DNA from: Hortaea werneckii
Lineage: Eukaryota; Ascomycota; Dothideomycetes; Mycosphaerellales; Teratosphaeriaceae
Assembly: GCA_037044905.1 (NCBI GenBank)
Contig: JBAOKB010000012.1
Coordinates: forward strand, 1 to 64,000
Direction: 5' to 3'
Length of the DNA stretch: 64,000 nucleotides
Position 1 is the first letter of the stretch. Each line of letters opens with the position of its first letter. The notes beneath the pieces were generated by a model, which was not told the origin of the DNA, searched no databases, and saw only the letters and a program-made list of their open reading frames with translations. The position numbers and the translations under genes were made by a program. Below, one piece after another: positions 20,499 to 31,412 of the stretch.

Positions 20499-21680
20499 AT
20501 GCCATTTAAACATCCCTTTCACCTCCTCCCAAGAAAGAGACTCCTCCGGCAACCAGCCCTTATATCTTCCCCGCCCGCCCGGAGCTCGTCATCGTCATCG
20601 TCGTCGACACCTCAAACCCCAGCATCCCGAAGACTTTACCCCTCAACTTCCCCCTTCAACCCATCCTCATCTCCCCTCCATCCTCTTACCCATCCTCCAT
20701 TCTCTCTCTTCAAACCCACCACCACCATGTCCCCTTCCCTGTCCCCTTCCACCTCCCCCACCCAAACCCAAACCCATCCCCAACCCCAACCCAAATCCGC
20801 CCTCCGCACCCACCTCAAAACCCACCTCCTCGCCCCCATCCCCGAGCAAGATCTGGCTTCGCAATCCCAGCGCGCCCAACAGACAATCCTCCAGCGTCTC
20901 CCAGCCTGGCAGCAAGCGAGCCGCGTGTCGATCTACCTCTCCATGCCCAGCGGGGAAGCGCGGACGGAGGAGTTAGTCCGCGCGGCGTTGGGGGAGGGGA
21001 AAGTTGTTTTTGTGCCTGTGCTGTGTCGGCAACACGATGAGGAGGTAGGAGGGGGAGAGGGGTCTGCGAAGCAGCGAGCGCGGCATCCGGGCGGCAGTGG
21101 TGCGGGTGGGGGAACTGTCGAGGCGGGTGGGAGCGGTACTGCGGACTTGGAGCTGGAGCAGCAACCGAAGAAGAAGAAGAAAAGGAACATGAGGATGGAG
21201 ATGCTGAGACTCCATTCCCTTCAGGAGTTTGAGCGGCTGGAGAGGGATTCCTGGGGGATCCCGAGTTTGAGCCCCGCGTCCCTTGCGGGGAGGGAGAATG
21301 CTCGGGGTGGGGTTGGGCCTGAGGGGCTGCCTTCCCCTTCTCCGCCGGTAGAGCAGGAGGGATCAGAGGGGGAGGTGGAGAGCGGTGGTCAAGGAGCAGA
21401 AGGGAATGTGGTGGATGGGTTGGGACTGGATTTCATCGTCGTCCCCGGTGTGGCTTTCGATCGGGAGATGGCGAGAATGGGTCATGGGGCGGGGTTCTAC
21501 GATGGGTTTCTTACGCGGCTGGTCATGGAAGGAAGGTGTAAGAAGCCTTTTCTAGTGGGATTGTGTTTGGCGGAGCAGGTTCTTGAGCCGGGACGGATTT
21601 TGATGGAGGAGTGGGATTGGCGGGTTGATGCTGTGGCGACGGGGGATGGGAGGTTGCTTACTACTGATGGAGGGACATGA
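20499..21680 (+). CDS. FAU1: 5-formyltetrahydrofolate cyclo-ligase
   Basis: Converts 5-formyl-THF to 5,10-methenyl-THF with ATP. The open frame gives 393 residues from the first ATG; an alternative ATG at 20727 gives 317 and starts nearer the conserved domain. The N-terminal extension (Arg-rich, then Ser/Pro/Thr) could act as a mitochondrial presequence if used. The family core is seen in SALRTHLKTHLLAP, RVSIYLSMPSGEARTEELV and KVVFVPVL, then the C-terminal VVPGVAFDREMARMGHGAGFYDGFL (nucleotide/folate loop) and LVGLCLAEQ. Two Gly/Lys/Glu-rich insertions (about residues 185-230 and 265-305) make it far longer than the usual ~200. It converges on SmE. Confidence 0.9.
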   Translation: MPFKHPFHLLPRKRLLRQPALISSPPARSSSSSSSSTPQTPASRRLYPSTSPFNPSSSPLHPLTHPPFSLFKPTTTMSPSLSPSTSPTQTQTHPQPQPKSALRTHLKTHLLAPIPEQDLASQSQRAQQTILQRLPAWQQASRVSIYLSMPSGEARTEELVRAALGEGKVVFVPVLCRQHDEEVGGGEGSAKQRARHPGGSGAGGGTVEAGGSGTADLELEQQPKKKKKRNMRMEMLRLHSLQEFERLERDSWGIPSLSPASLAGRENARGGVGPEGLPSPSPPVEQEGSEGEVESGGQGAEGNVVDGLGLDFIVVPGVAFDREMARMGHGAGFYDGFLTRLVMEGRCKKPFLVGLCLAEQVLEPGRILMEEWDWRVDAVATGDGRLLTTDGGT

Positions 21681-22065
21681 GGGGGTGGGGTGAGAAAAGA
21701 GAGGTTGAGGTTTTTGTGTGATCGTGATAATTCTCTTTTTATCTTTGCCCTCCGGACATAGCTTACACATCTGCCGCGGCATGGTTTGGTGTGAACCTTC
21801 AAGAGAGCTTTTTGGCTGTCATGATCGGGCATAATAACAATGTGATGACCGCACACACTCTCTCTCCAATCCCTGTCTGAGTTGATATGCGCAACCTCTG
21901 ACCCCGGCAGCTCTTCCACTGACTCTGCGCATGCACCCGTCTTCTTTGAAGCGGCACCAACCTCTCATTGTTCTCTCACGGTCTTCAGGCGCAGCATGTC
22001 CGACTTCCATCCTTTGATGTTCATTTCCTCATTGCGATCGGCCTTCGGGAGAAATCTCCAACATT
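21681..22065. other. convergent intergenic spacer
   Basis: 385 bp between the stops of the cyclo-ligase and SmE genes. It should hold both 3' UTRs. No gene or repeat seen. Confidence 0.5.
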
Positions 22066-22509
22066 CTAGCTCAGGCTCTGGATCAAGCACACATTGTCGC
22101 CCTTGAGTAAGATTTGTCCTGGAATACAATTGTCAGCATGATCGTCCTCAACCCAGCCCAACAACCTTGTTCCACTGTCCGTAATCAAGAAACCCTCCCC
22201 AAATCTCCACCACTCAAATAAATCCGAAGGAAAAAAAAAAGTATAATAGAAGATGCAAGACATACCCAACTCCCTCCGCGCATCCACGGGCTCCGGCTCC
22301 GCCTTCGTCGGCTGCTTCACCTCGACCGCGTCGTCGATGACCAGGTTCATAAACTCGTCGAACCCCCGGATCTTGCCCTCGATCCGGATCCCGAGCTGCT
22401 CGTACAGCCAGATCTGCACCGTGCTGTGTTGTTGCAGGAGCTTGAAGATGAAGTTGATTGGCGGGAGGAGCACTTTGCGACCGCCGCCGCCGCCTGCGCG
22501 TCCGGACAT
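22066..22509 (-). CDS. SME1: small nuclear ribonucleoprotein E (Sm protein SmE)
   Basis: 98-residue Sm protein, exons 22509-22266 and 22118-22066; the 147-nt intron 22119-22265 (GTATGT...TTCCAG) splits the Sm2 motif. Sm1 is visible as VQIWLYEQLGIRIEGKIRGFDEFMNLVIDDA, and the spliced Sm2 reads RRELG-QILLKGDNVCLIQSLS at the C-terminus. SmE is part of the heptameric ring on U1, U2, U4 and U5 snRNAs, in the nucleus, and is needed for pre-mRNA splicing. The start is MSGRAGGGGG; the long frame upstream is promoter. It is divergent from MTR10. Confidence 0.95.
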   Translation of the reverse strand: MSGRAGGGGGRKVLLPPINFIFKLLQQHSTVQIWLYEQLGIRIEGKIRGFDEFMNLVIDDAVEVKQPTKAEPEPVDARRELGMSCIFYYTFFFPSDLFEWWRFGEGFLITDSGTRLLGWVEDDHADNCIPGQILLKGDNVCLIQSLS

Positions 22510-23118
22510 GGTTTTATTGGTGGTTTGGATGGGTGAGGAGAGAGTTTGAGGTTGGGCGCGCGTGGATGTCGGCGGTGTCGCGGGAGCTGAGGCGGGAGAG
22601 GGAGGGGCGGAGTGGTGTCGGCGTCGAATAGGATCTGCGCGCCGAGGTGGGTGGAAGATGGAAGTGCTGCGATCGCAAATGTCCAGGCGCAGTAGTCCAG
22701 TTCGGGCAGTCTGCACGTGAATCGTTCGGCGGGCGCTTGTGAAAGTTCACGAGTCGTTCAGCCTGAGGTGTCGATGGGGTATGGATGCACTTGCCGGATT
22801 GGGAGGCGGATCGGCGGGGCAGCGGGCCATCCGTCATCTTTTCTCCCGCCCGTCAGTCGTTACATACTTACTAAGGTACGATGGTAGTGTCCCTCTAAAG
22901 GGTCGGCTTCTTTGTTTACACCTTCAATATCTCCCCCTTCTCACTACGAATACCACCGCTACCACCTTGCTGTCCCAGTCGCTCCTTGAAAGAATCGAAC
23001 GGAGGGCACGTGTTATGCGCCACAAGTGATCGAGTATACACACAAAAACTCCCAGCAGCAAGCGAAGGAGAGTACTGTAGCGAGAGGATACCCGGATTGG
23101 CAAGACATCATACCCATC
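22510..23118. promoter_or_regulatory. shared upstream region of SmE and MTR10
   Basis: About 610 bp between two divergently transcribed genes that both serve RNA metabolism. No individual element was assigned. No gene inside. Confidence 0.45.
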
Positions 23119-26100
23119 ATGGCCACCGCCGCAACCATGAACGGGCAGCAGGCCTTTGCCCCCGTCCTCTCCGCCCTGGCCACCATGTCTTCCAATGCCG
23201 ACCGCTCCCAGAAAGGCCAAGCCCACCAATATCTCGAACAGTTCCAGAAGAGCGAAGAGGCCTGGTCCGCCACCTTCGCCATCCTGCACGCCCCGCAATC
23301 TCCCGATGAGGCCAAGTTGTTCGCCGCCACGACGTTGAAGGGAAAGGTATGGTAAGGCACCAGCCGACATGTTCTCGACCGTCTTCATTCCGACTGACAC
23401 CCCACCTCTTTTGCTCCGCAGATCGTCTTCGACTTCCACCAGTTGCCCCGCGACTCCCTTCCCCAGCTCCGTGATACCCTCCTCGCCCTCCTCACCACCT
23501 ATGCCAAGGGTCCCAAACCCGTCCGCACCCAGCTGGCCGTGTGTCTCGCCAACCTCGCTATCCAGTTCCTCGAGTGGAAAGATGTCCTCCCCACCGTCAT
23601 CCGCACCCTCGGCAGCGATCCTGCCTCGATCAAATGCGCCCTCGAGTTCATACATGTGCTTCCCGAGGAAGTCACCGAAGGCCGGAAGATCAACCTCGCC
23701 GAAGACGATCTGATCAACCGCACCCGCGAGCTGTTGGAGGAGAATGCGGAGCAGGTCCTGCAACTGCTGACTCAGTACGCCCAATCGAGTCCCGAGGCCG
23801 CCAAGGAAGGCATCCTGATGGACTGCATCACGAGTTGGATCCGTGAAGTGCCACTCGCCGATATCGTCGCTAGTCCGCTGATGGAAGTGGTCATGGGCGC
23901 ATTACAGTCAGACGACTCCTTCGATGCCGCCGTGGAAACGCTCTGTGCTATTTTCAAGGAGACGAGGGACGTGGATGAGAATATCGAGACAATTAAAGCC
24001 CTCTACCCCCGGCTGGCTCAGCTGCAACCGCGGATCAAAGCTTGTGCGGAGGAAGAAGACTGGGAGACGTTCAAGGGCATCACGCGAGTCTTTGCCGAAG
24101 CGGGCGAAGCATGGGTCGTTCTGATTGCGCGGGAAGCACAACAATTCCGTGCCTTGGTCGAGAGTGTACTGGAATGCTGTCTTCGCGATCATGAACGTGA
24201 GGCGCTCTCCCAGACGTTCAACTTCTGGTACGAGCTCAAACAGTACATCACTCTGGAACGATACATGGAGGCGCGGTTGCAGTTTGTCGATGTCTACAGC
24301 AAATTGGTCGATATCATGATTGGCCATCTGGAGTACCCGACCCCCGAAGCGGGAGGGAGCGAAACCGATCTCTTCGAGGGCGATAGGGAGGCCGAGGATA
24401 AATTCCGTGAGTTCAGACATCAGATGGGTGATGTGCTGAAGGATTGCTGTGAAGTGATCGGCGTGACGGACTGTCTTCAGAAGTCCTACGTCCTGGTCGA
24501 GAAGTGGGTTGGGCAGTATGGCCCGCAAGCGCAAGAAGGCAAAGTCCCGCATTGGCAGAAGCTGGAGGCGCCGCTGTTCTCGATGCGTGCCATGGGTCGT
24601 ATGGTCCCTTCGGATGAGAATATCATGCTGCCACGTCTTATTCCGCTGATTGTTCAGATCCCGGACCAGGAGAAGGTGCGGTTTCAGGCTGTTATGGCTC
24701 TTGGAAGGTATACGGAGTGGACGGCTCAGCACCCGGATACGCTGCAAGACCAGCTCAACTTCATCATGGCTGCTTTCCAGCATCCGAGTAAAGAGGTGGT
24801 ACGTGCGGCCGCGCTTAGCTTGAAGTTCTTCTGTAATGACTGCGCCGAACTTCTCAAGGACTATATGCCGCAGCTGCAGCAGTTCTACGAGGGCGTGATT
24901 GATGGCTTACCGCCGACGAGTCAGGAGGAGGTCACAGAGGGTGTGGCTTCTGTCCTCGCGAAGCAGCCTGTCGAGGGACTGCAGCAGGCGTTGAAGCTCT
25001 GCTGTGATCCCGTCGTGCAGCGACTGATGGGTATGGCACAGCAAGCGACAGAGAAGGATCAGAAGCTGGCGATTGCGGATCGTTTGAACTTGGTCACTAT
25101 CTTCATTCAGGAGGTAAGGCCGTATGTCGACCCGGCTAAGCCACCGCCAGGTGGTCATCCCGCGGTGGCATACTGTCAGGAGATCTTCCCCATTTTGGCT
25201 GCCATCTGTGAACGATTTGTTGACTTCGTCCCTATCGCTGAGCGCATCTGTCGGTGCTGGAGGTACATGGTTCTCTCGTATCGCGTGCACGCTGCACCAC
25301 TACTCCCGCTCCTCGCCGACAAACTCGCCGCCGGCTTTACCGCCAGCAGACAGGGCTGCTTTCTCTGGGCCACCGACTCCATCGTCCGCGAATTCAGTCC
25401 GGACGTCATCCAAGTCGTCGGCCAATCCACCACCAAAGCCATCTACACCTTCTACGAACAACAAGCCACCACCTTCCTCCGCGCCCTCAACGACCTCCCG
25501 CCCGAGGAACTCCCCGACGTCATCGAAGACTTCTTCCGTCTCACCACAGACGTCATCCTCTACTACCCCTCTAAACTCCTCCTCTCGCCCCTCCTTCCCC
25601 CTATTCTCTCCGCGGCCTCCACCTCCCTCACCCTCCTCAAAGAAGAACCCCTCATCGCCACCCTCCACTTCCTCCGCGACTTCCTCGCCTACGGCTCCCC
25701 CGACGCCCCGGCCTCCTCCTTCGACCCCGACGGCCAATACCGACCCCGTCCCAACCCCCCGGAACTCCAGAATGCCGTCCTCTCCCAACTCACAACCCCT
25801 TCCTCCTCCTCTGACCCCTCGTCCCCCTCAACCCTCGGCGAATCCCTCCTCCAACGCTGCCTAACAGGCATGATGTTCTCCTTCCCCGCCGACTGCTTCC
25901 CGGACTCCTCGGGCGTTTTATTGTCTCTCTTCCAACTCCTGCCCCAGGAAACTTCCCACTGGATCGCTAATACCCTCCAACTCCTCCCGCCCGGCAGCGT
26001 GGCGGAGCAGGAGAAGGAACGTTTACTCAGGAATCTTGCGCAAAGGGTTGAGAGTGGCGAGGTCAGGAAGGTTAGGGGCCTGTTGCAGGATTTTACTAAT

Positions 26101-26178
26101 GCGTATCGGAGGAGGAATGTGGCGCCCCGTGAGGGGTTGGGGAGGTTGGAGGGGGGTAGGTTTAGGTTCTCGGGTTGA
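23119..26178 (+). CDS. MTR10: MTR10/transportin-3-type nuclear import receptor
   Basis: 994-residue importin-beta-family protein, exons 23119-23346 and 23422-26178. The 75-nt intron 23347-23421 (GTATGG...CCGCAG) joins LKGK to IVFDFHQLP, the conserved exportin-1/importin N-terminal stretch. HEAT-repeat helices continue to the end, including AVCLANLAIQFLEWKDVLPTVI and the terminal RRNVAPREGLGRLEG. Yeast Mtr10 (972 residues) imports Npl3 and is involved in tRNA traffic; human transportin-3 imports SR splicing factors. The length and both termini match the family. Start chosen at MATAATMNGQQAF. A synonymous-site shift to C-ending codons is seen in the last third (about 25300-25950). Confidence 0.95.
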
Positions 26179-28011
26179 TCCCTTTTTGGGGGTTGGGAGA
26201 TGGGGTGGGAGTGAGTTTGGTTGGTTCTTTGGGGGGGGATGAGGTGGGCTTCGATGGGGTGATTTGAGGGATTTGGTGTTTGAGTTTTCAGTTTTTTTTT
26301 TTCGACAAATTTTTTTTCTTTTTCTTTCTGGTTGATTTTGAGTGGAGAGATGAGAGATGAGAGATGAAAGTATGAGAGTATGAGTGAAGAGGAGGTGGGA
26401 GGCGCAGAGGCCAAGGAGAGGAAGCCCTTGGTAGTTTCTTGCACCAGCGCAGGGCTTCGTTTCCGGGGAGGATGACTTGATGAGGAAAGCTTGATATGGA
26501 GGCTATGCTTCCCCCTTCTTCTTCTTCTTCTTTCTCTAGAGTGGGAAAAGGCTAAGGGGGGATTCGGTGGAGCACTCCCCGCAGGAATGGAAATATGAGA
26601 GTTGGAAGCTTAGTCAAGAGAAGTCGAATTAGCAAAGGTATGAGAGAATTGAAGAAAGAGCGTTTGAAAGTTACAGAAAAGGATTTGTTTTGCGATTTGT
26701 TGCTCTCGAATTAAGGGAGGGGGGAAAAGGAAGACCACGAAACTCGTTTTGGCATCCCCAAATTCCCGCCCCCTCTCTCTTCGGACCACCGCCCCCTCTC
26801 GACTATTGAATACGTATACGATCGACCGGCGAAGGGACTACTCTTCTTCTCCTGGAAGGGGGAAGTACCGTTAGCTCTTGTTTTCCTATGCCTTACATCG
26901 CGATACCCCCGTTGCTATTCCGGCCCAGAGAACCCTAGCAAAGATATGAGTGACTGCATTCTGTTTTCCGTCGGCTGGAGAGTCTGGCTTATCAGCATTT
27001 ATCGATCGGCTCTGAGAGGTGGGTGAAGTGGGGGAATGGAATCGGTTGGGTGGTTGGTAGATGTGGTCTAGTATCTGACTGAACTACTCGGATCGTGGCG
27101 GGGATTTGGGGTCATCGGCTATGAGGTCGCGCAAAGAGATCGAGATGGGGGTTTTATGCTTTTTTTGGTTTTTGGAAGCGCTTGGCTTACCAGCCGGGTC
27201 TTTGTTCTCTTGACGGAGCAAGATGTCGCCGCTAGCACCAGCATAGCAAGAAATTACAAGGCTGATGGGGACTCCATAAAGATCATCTCGGATTTGAGCA
27301 CGGATCTTCTTACCCGGGGACCTTTCTGATCGTCGGTTTTCCGAATGTTGGCTAGGGAGGAAGAGAAGCGATGGTGGCTGTACTTACTGCTGACCTTGCC
27401 ACCCATCTTGTTCAGAATTGCCTGTCTGGTGGCTGTGTCAATCTTACGCAAATTTCCCGTATCATCGCTGGAAACGGATCTCGTGCAGCAAGCGTGCCTT
27501 TGCCAGGGCGAAAAACACACATGATGAGACTATCGAGGTTTCGCGTACAGGTTGGGGCAAGACTGATTTGATTCTCTTCAGTGCAGAATGCCAGAGGTCT
27601 ACAACAAGGGGCTCGAGGCGGTGCGAAACCAATTCTTTTTCGGTCCTTTTGCTTTGCACGGGGCCTGAGTTGACGACCTACTGCAACTCCACCGATCAGC
27701 CATGACCGAGAAAGGGCATTTGCGAGACCAGTCTTGGTGTTTCTTTGGAGAATCATCCATCTTTCTGGCAATGCGAGGTTCTCGAAGTTCTGTTCTCATG
27801 GCTTTACTACATAGCAAGACTATTCGTGAATCACCTTCCCCCCTAGCTCCTGGTTTTCAACAGACGAAATTCAGCTGGAAAAACTCCACACTGACCAGGC
27901 CCCTCCAACTCTCGACTTCCGCCCTCAATCACCCTGCTAAAACGACTGGCTTTCCTCGCAAAGATCGCAAAGAAAAGGGCCGGGTGACAAGAAAAAATCA
28001 TCCCCCTTTCT
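26179..28011. other. 1.8 kb convergent intergenic region
   Basis: Between the MTR10 and hydrolase stops. It contains simple repeats (GAGATGA units near 26346-26370; CTT triplets near 26516-26534) and several G- or T-rich runs. Short open frames on both strands (27254-28061) overlap heavily and show no domain or consistent codon pattern. No gene is called. Confidence 0.5.
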
Positions 28012-28635
28012 TTACAACCCCTGCTGCTCAAGAAACTCCATAATCCAATCAAACGCCCCACTAGCCGAATAATGCAAGTTCAACCCATGACCCGCTTGAG
28101 GAGCGAGATACGTGCCGAACTTGGTCTCCGGCAGCGCCGGGTACAGCGCCCCTCTGACCGCCTGCGCCTTGTCATCCCGCGCGCAGTCGCCGAAGCAGAA
28201 CGGCAGATCCGCGTCCCCGTTTACGACGGCGACGGGGTTGGAATACGCAGTCGCGGGCCTAATGGCTTGGGCCAGCGTGAAGAGTTCGCCGACTGTGAAG
28301 GTCTGTTTGGTCGTTTCCGCGCGGCGGAGGATGTCGGGCGAGAAGCCCGGGGCTCGGAAGAAGCCGGTCTGTTGGCTGATTATGTTGGAGGAGACGAGGT
28401 AGCCGGTTGAGAGGAAGGGGAAGCGGAAGGGGGAGTTTTCTTTCGCGATCGCCAGGTTCAGTCCCGTGATGAAGGGCGCGATCCCCGCTGTGTCGACCGA
28501 GAAGCCGGTGAGGATTGCCGCGTCGAAGGTTGAGGGCGTCGAGGCCGTGATGGCTTCGGTGACTGGGGGGTTTGGCGTGTTAGCGATTAGGAGCCCGGAG
28601 ACAAGGGGCGGGAGTCCCTGAAGCGGGTCGTATAT

Positions 28636-28680
<45 letters not shown>

Positions 28681-29316
28681 AAAGGACTTACTGATACTCC
28701 CGAAACTATGTCCCACACCCACCACAGTCTCAAACGACTTCCTCGCAAACTCCCCTTTCCGCAGCGACTGGGCCAGCGTCCGCGCAATCTCAATCTCAAG
28801 CCCCGTCTGCACAGTCTCCACCGCGTCCGGCTTCTCGCTCTGCCCTACCCCCAGCCGGTCGTAGAAGAACGTCGCATACCCCGCCTGCGCCGCCCGGTCT
28901 ACATAGCTGTACTCCGACGTGAAGTCCCAGTAATACCGGTCGAACCCGACGCCGTGGGTTAGCAGCTGGACCCCCTTCACGTTAGAGCCCGAGGGCATGC
29001 AGAGCGTTGCTCCGAGGTTATAGGTCCCTTCGACCGTCTGGGGCTCTCCTAGGATCGACGTCGGGAAGTTCGCGCCCGGTGTGATGTAGTCGAGGGTAGT
29101 CTCGGTGACCTGGGCTTGGTTCACCGGGAGCGGGTAGTCGATTTGGACGTTGGACGCCGTGCTTGCTTGTACTGAGACGGTGCCGGAGACGCATTGGTTC
29201 TGGCCGCCTCGGCTTCGCGTCAGTCTTGGGAACTTGAAGCCGGCTGTCGATGGGATGGTGAGGCCTTCGACGCCGAGGACGCCTGTTAGGGCTAGCGCCG
29301 CGATGGCGGAGTACAT
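28012..29316 (-). CDS. secreted alpha/beta hydrolase
   Basis: 391 residues after splicing, exons 29316-28692 and 28562-28012. The 129-nt intron 28563-28691 (GTAAGT...GCTAAC...CCCCAG) contains a 40-nt C homopolymer on the coding strand. It is a multiple of three and open, so a reading that retains it gains a proline run; splicing instead gives GHSFGSI-ITEAI. A signal peptide (MYSAIAALALTGVLGVEG) is followed by the hydrolase fold: oxyanion region LLTHGVGFDRYYWD, FFYDRLGVGQS, nucleophile elbow GHSFGS (about residue 205), acid in VVNGDADLPF, and His in APQAGHGLNLHYS. Fungal members include lipases and esterases; the substrate is unknown. Start at the ATG opening the signal peptide. Confidence 0.87.
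28638..28677. repeat. 40-nt G homopolymer (intron of the hydrolase gene)
   Basis: Forty consecutive G's on the plus strand, within the hydrolase intron between donor and branch site. The length may be inexact in any assembly. Confidence 0.85.
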
Positions 29317-30567
29317 TGTTTTGATTGGGGAGAGTAGTGTATGATGGACGATTAGTGAGATGAGGTGGTGAAGAGGGAGATCTCAGTCCTTAGTCGATCG
29401 AGGTCGAGATATATATACTGTTTGACCGGCGCAATTGTGCAAGTATCTGCCGTCCCATGACATACATGCTCAACATTTGCTTTCTGCGATGTCGAGTTAC
29501 CACTGCAACTGATCATGAGGCCAAGCCGATTGCAGCGTAGTCTTCCAGTTAGTGGGTGTTATGTGAAGACCTATATGTCCTCTTTGCTTTGCTGCCGGCG
29601 GTGGCTTGTACTTGATCAACCCTTTGACGAACGATTCGAATGATGCGGGTTGATGAAGGGGGGAGAATTGGGAAAAGTGGGTCGACCCGAGACTGGTGCC
29701 TTCCCTTTCCGGAAAACGTTGGAGATGGTTCTCAGTGGCCAGAAGCATGAAGGCGAAAACGGTCGGTGAAATGGGATATCATTGCTTTACGCTCAGGTTG
29801 CACTTCCTGTAGTGAAGGACCGCTTAGCTTCAGATGGTGCAGTCTAGCACTCTTTAAACTCGATTTTAGCTTCAAAACAGTTCTAACGTCGTCCAGCCCC
29901 TGAATTGCACTGCATGTTTGCTGATCAATGAAGAAGTCGGCCCCGCTTTCTTATAAAAATGACATCTTGGTCTTGGCGGAGTCAAGCCAACAAAATGTGT
30001 GAAGTTGGAGAATCGATGTTGTAGGTGGATGAACTAGACATCCTGTAGTATACGAGAAGACGACGAGGGAAATTTCTGAAGAGGCCCAGCCGCATAAACC
30101 TCCCCAAGCTGGAATCTGCCGGTCATACCTCATCATTTTACAGTGCTCGATGATCCGCATTAATAAGATGCTTTATTGCGCTATAAGGTGAGCTACGGGG
30201 GCTGAGGAGATACACCAACATGACGTGGCTCGTCGTTCTAGAAAAGCTCTACTGCTGGAAGCTGCTGCATGCAAGCTACGCAAGAGCCCTATACAAGGCG
30301 AGATAACTACTATCAGAACTTTACTGCGAATAAAGGCACATGTCGATCTGCAGTACCTGTTGTAACCATGCCCAAAAAAAAAAAAGGCCCCATGCAAATC
30401 GCTCGCGCGTCCTGAATACGGACGTCCTCGACGATCTGGAAGGGAGCATCACGAAAAATCTCGATCAAGAGGCCGACGAGGAAGTAGAGACTATCGCGCT
30501 ATCTGCGACGGACTCGAAGTATACTTTCGATGTACGCTCTCTCGAGATGATCTCACTTCTCATCTAC

Positions 30568-30611
<44 letters not shown>

Positions 30612-31412
30612 TTCTCCTTCTCTCCTCTTTATCAGCATCGTCGTTTTACGCTGGAGCGATATGTCGAAGCGCTCCCTCAGATGCAACTTCACACTGGGTG
30701 TAGATCACGCTCCAGATTCCGCGTGACTCCTTATCTCGTATAATGCGGTTCCGAGGGAGGCTGGTCCGCCATGCTGAGGGTAGTCGACACTATGTTCGCC
30801 GGAAGGGTTTGTAGGTCGTCGTGCCTTCTCCTTCATTCCTTTCTGGGAATCTTGGAGTATGCGATCATGCTCGGCGGAGCGGTTGGCGGAGAATGGAGTG
30901 TACGCTCGAAAGCCAGGTCTTTCTATGGCCGTGACTGAGGCGCTAGATCTTGACTGATCTAGAGGGTGTTTCCGGGTTCACGCCCTTTCAATCTCATTTG
31001 GAAGCCATGGAGCGGGTTTCCGAAGTCTCTTTTGTTCTCCCAATCCGAGGAACTCTAGACAGATAGAGGAGAGTGGCGTCGGAGGTGCTTGAAGTGGATA
31101 TAGGTATCGCCATGGAGAACCAAGTGGTCCATGCTGAGTGTATGTCGTTTTCACAGCTGCTCATGGCGCTGAACCCAGTGATCAGGGTCACATCCTTCCA
31201 CTGGTGCGCCGCTAATGCTGATTCGAGAGCTGAGATTTTAGACACAGCTACCGACCTCCAACCAGCGTCAAGACACCTGGTCGACAACGGGAGGCCGGAG
31301 AGCGGAATCCACTCCATATAGCCCACCACACGTCCCTAAGCCCACCACACTTCCCTAAACCCACCCCATATCACAGCGAACCCGCGGATCCACCCATCTC
31401 AAACCCGAACCC
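29317..31412. other. 2.1 kb intergenic region with poly-C tract
   Basis: Lies upstream of the hydrolase and downstream of the AN1 gene. A TATATATA element at 29410-29417 is well placed as TATA box of the hydrolase (about 95 bp upstream on the minus strand). The acidic reading 30390-30530, ended by a C homopolymer, has no recognisable domain, and other frames (30994-31329) lack an ATG or a domain. A damaged or unusual small gene around 30360-30720 is possible but not supported. Confidence 0.4.
30569..30611. repeat. 43-nt C homopolymer
   Basis: Forty-three consecutive C's on the plus strand in a gene-free stretch. Second of three very long G/C homopolymers in the window. Confidence 0.85.

Noticed and set aside
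27254..28061. Several 60-120-residue frames on both strands between MTR10 and the hydrolase
   Set aside because: Mutually overlapping, no ATG-plus-domain combination, no branch-site introns; treated as intergenic.
28587..28799. Second frame reading glycine/proline runs through the G homopolymer
   Set aside because: Artefact of the homopolymer; the hydrolase exon structure explains the locus.
30340..30726. 128-residue frame with a polyproline run
   Set aside because: The prolines come from the C homopolymer; the remainder has no recognised domain and the start codon is not convincing. It may be a remnant, but is not called as a gene.
30994..31329. Minus-strand 111-residue frame
   Set aside because: Starts at GTG, Ser/Thr-rich without domain, and overlaps an open frame on the other strand.
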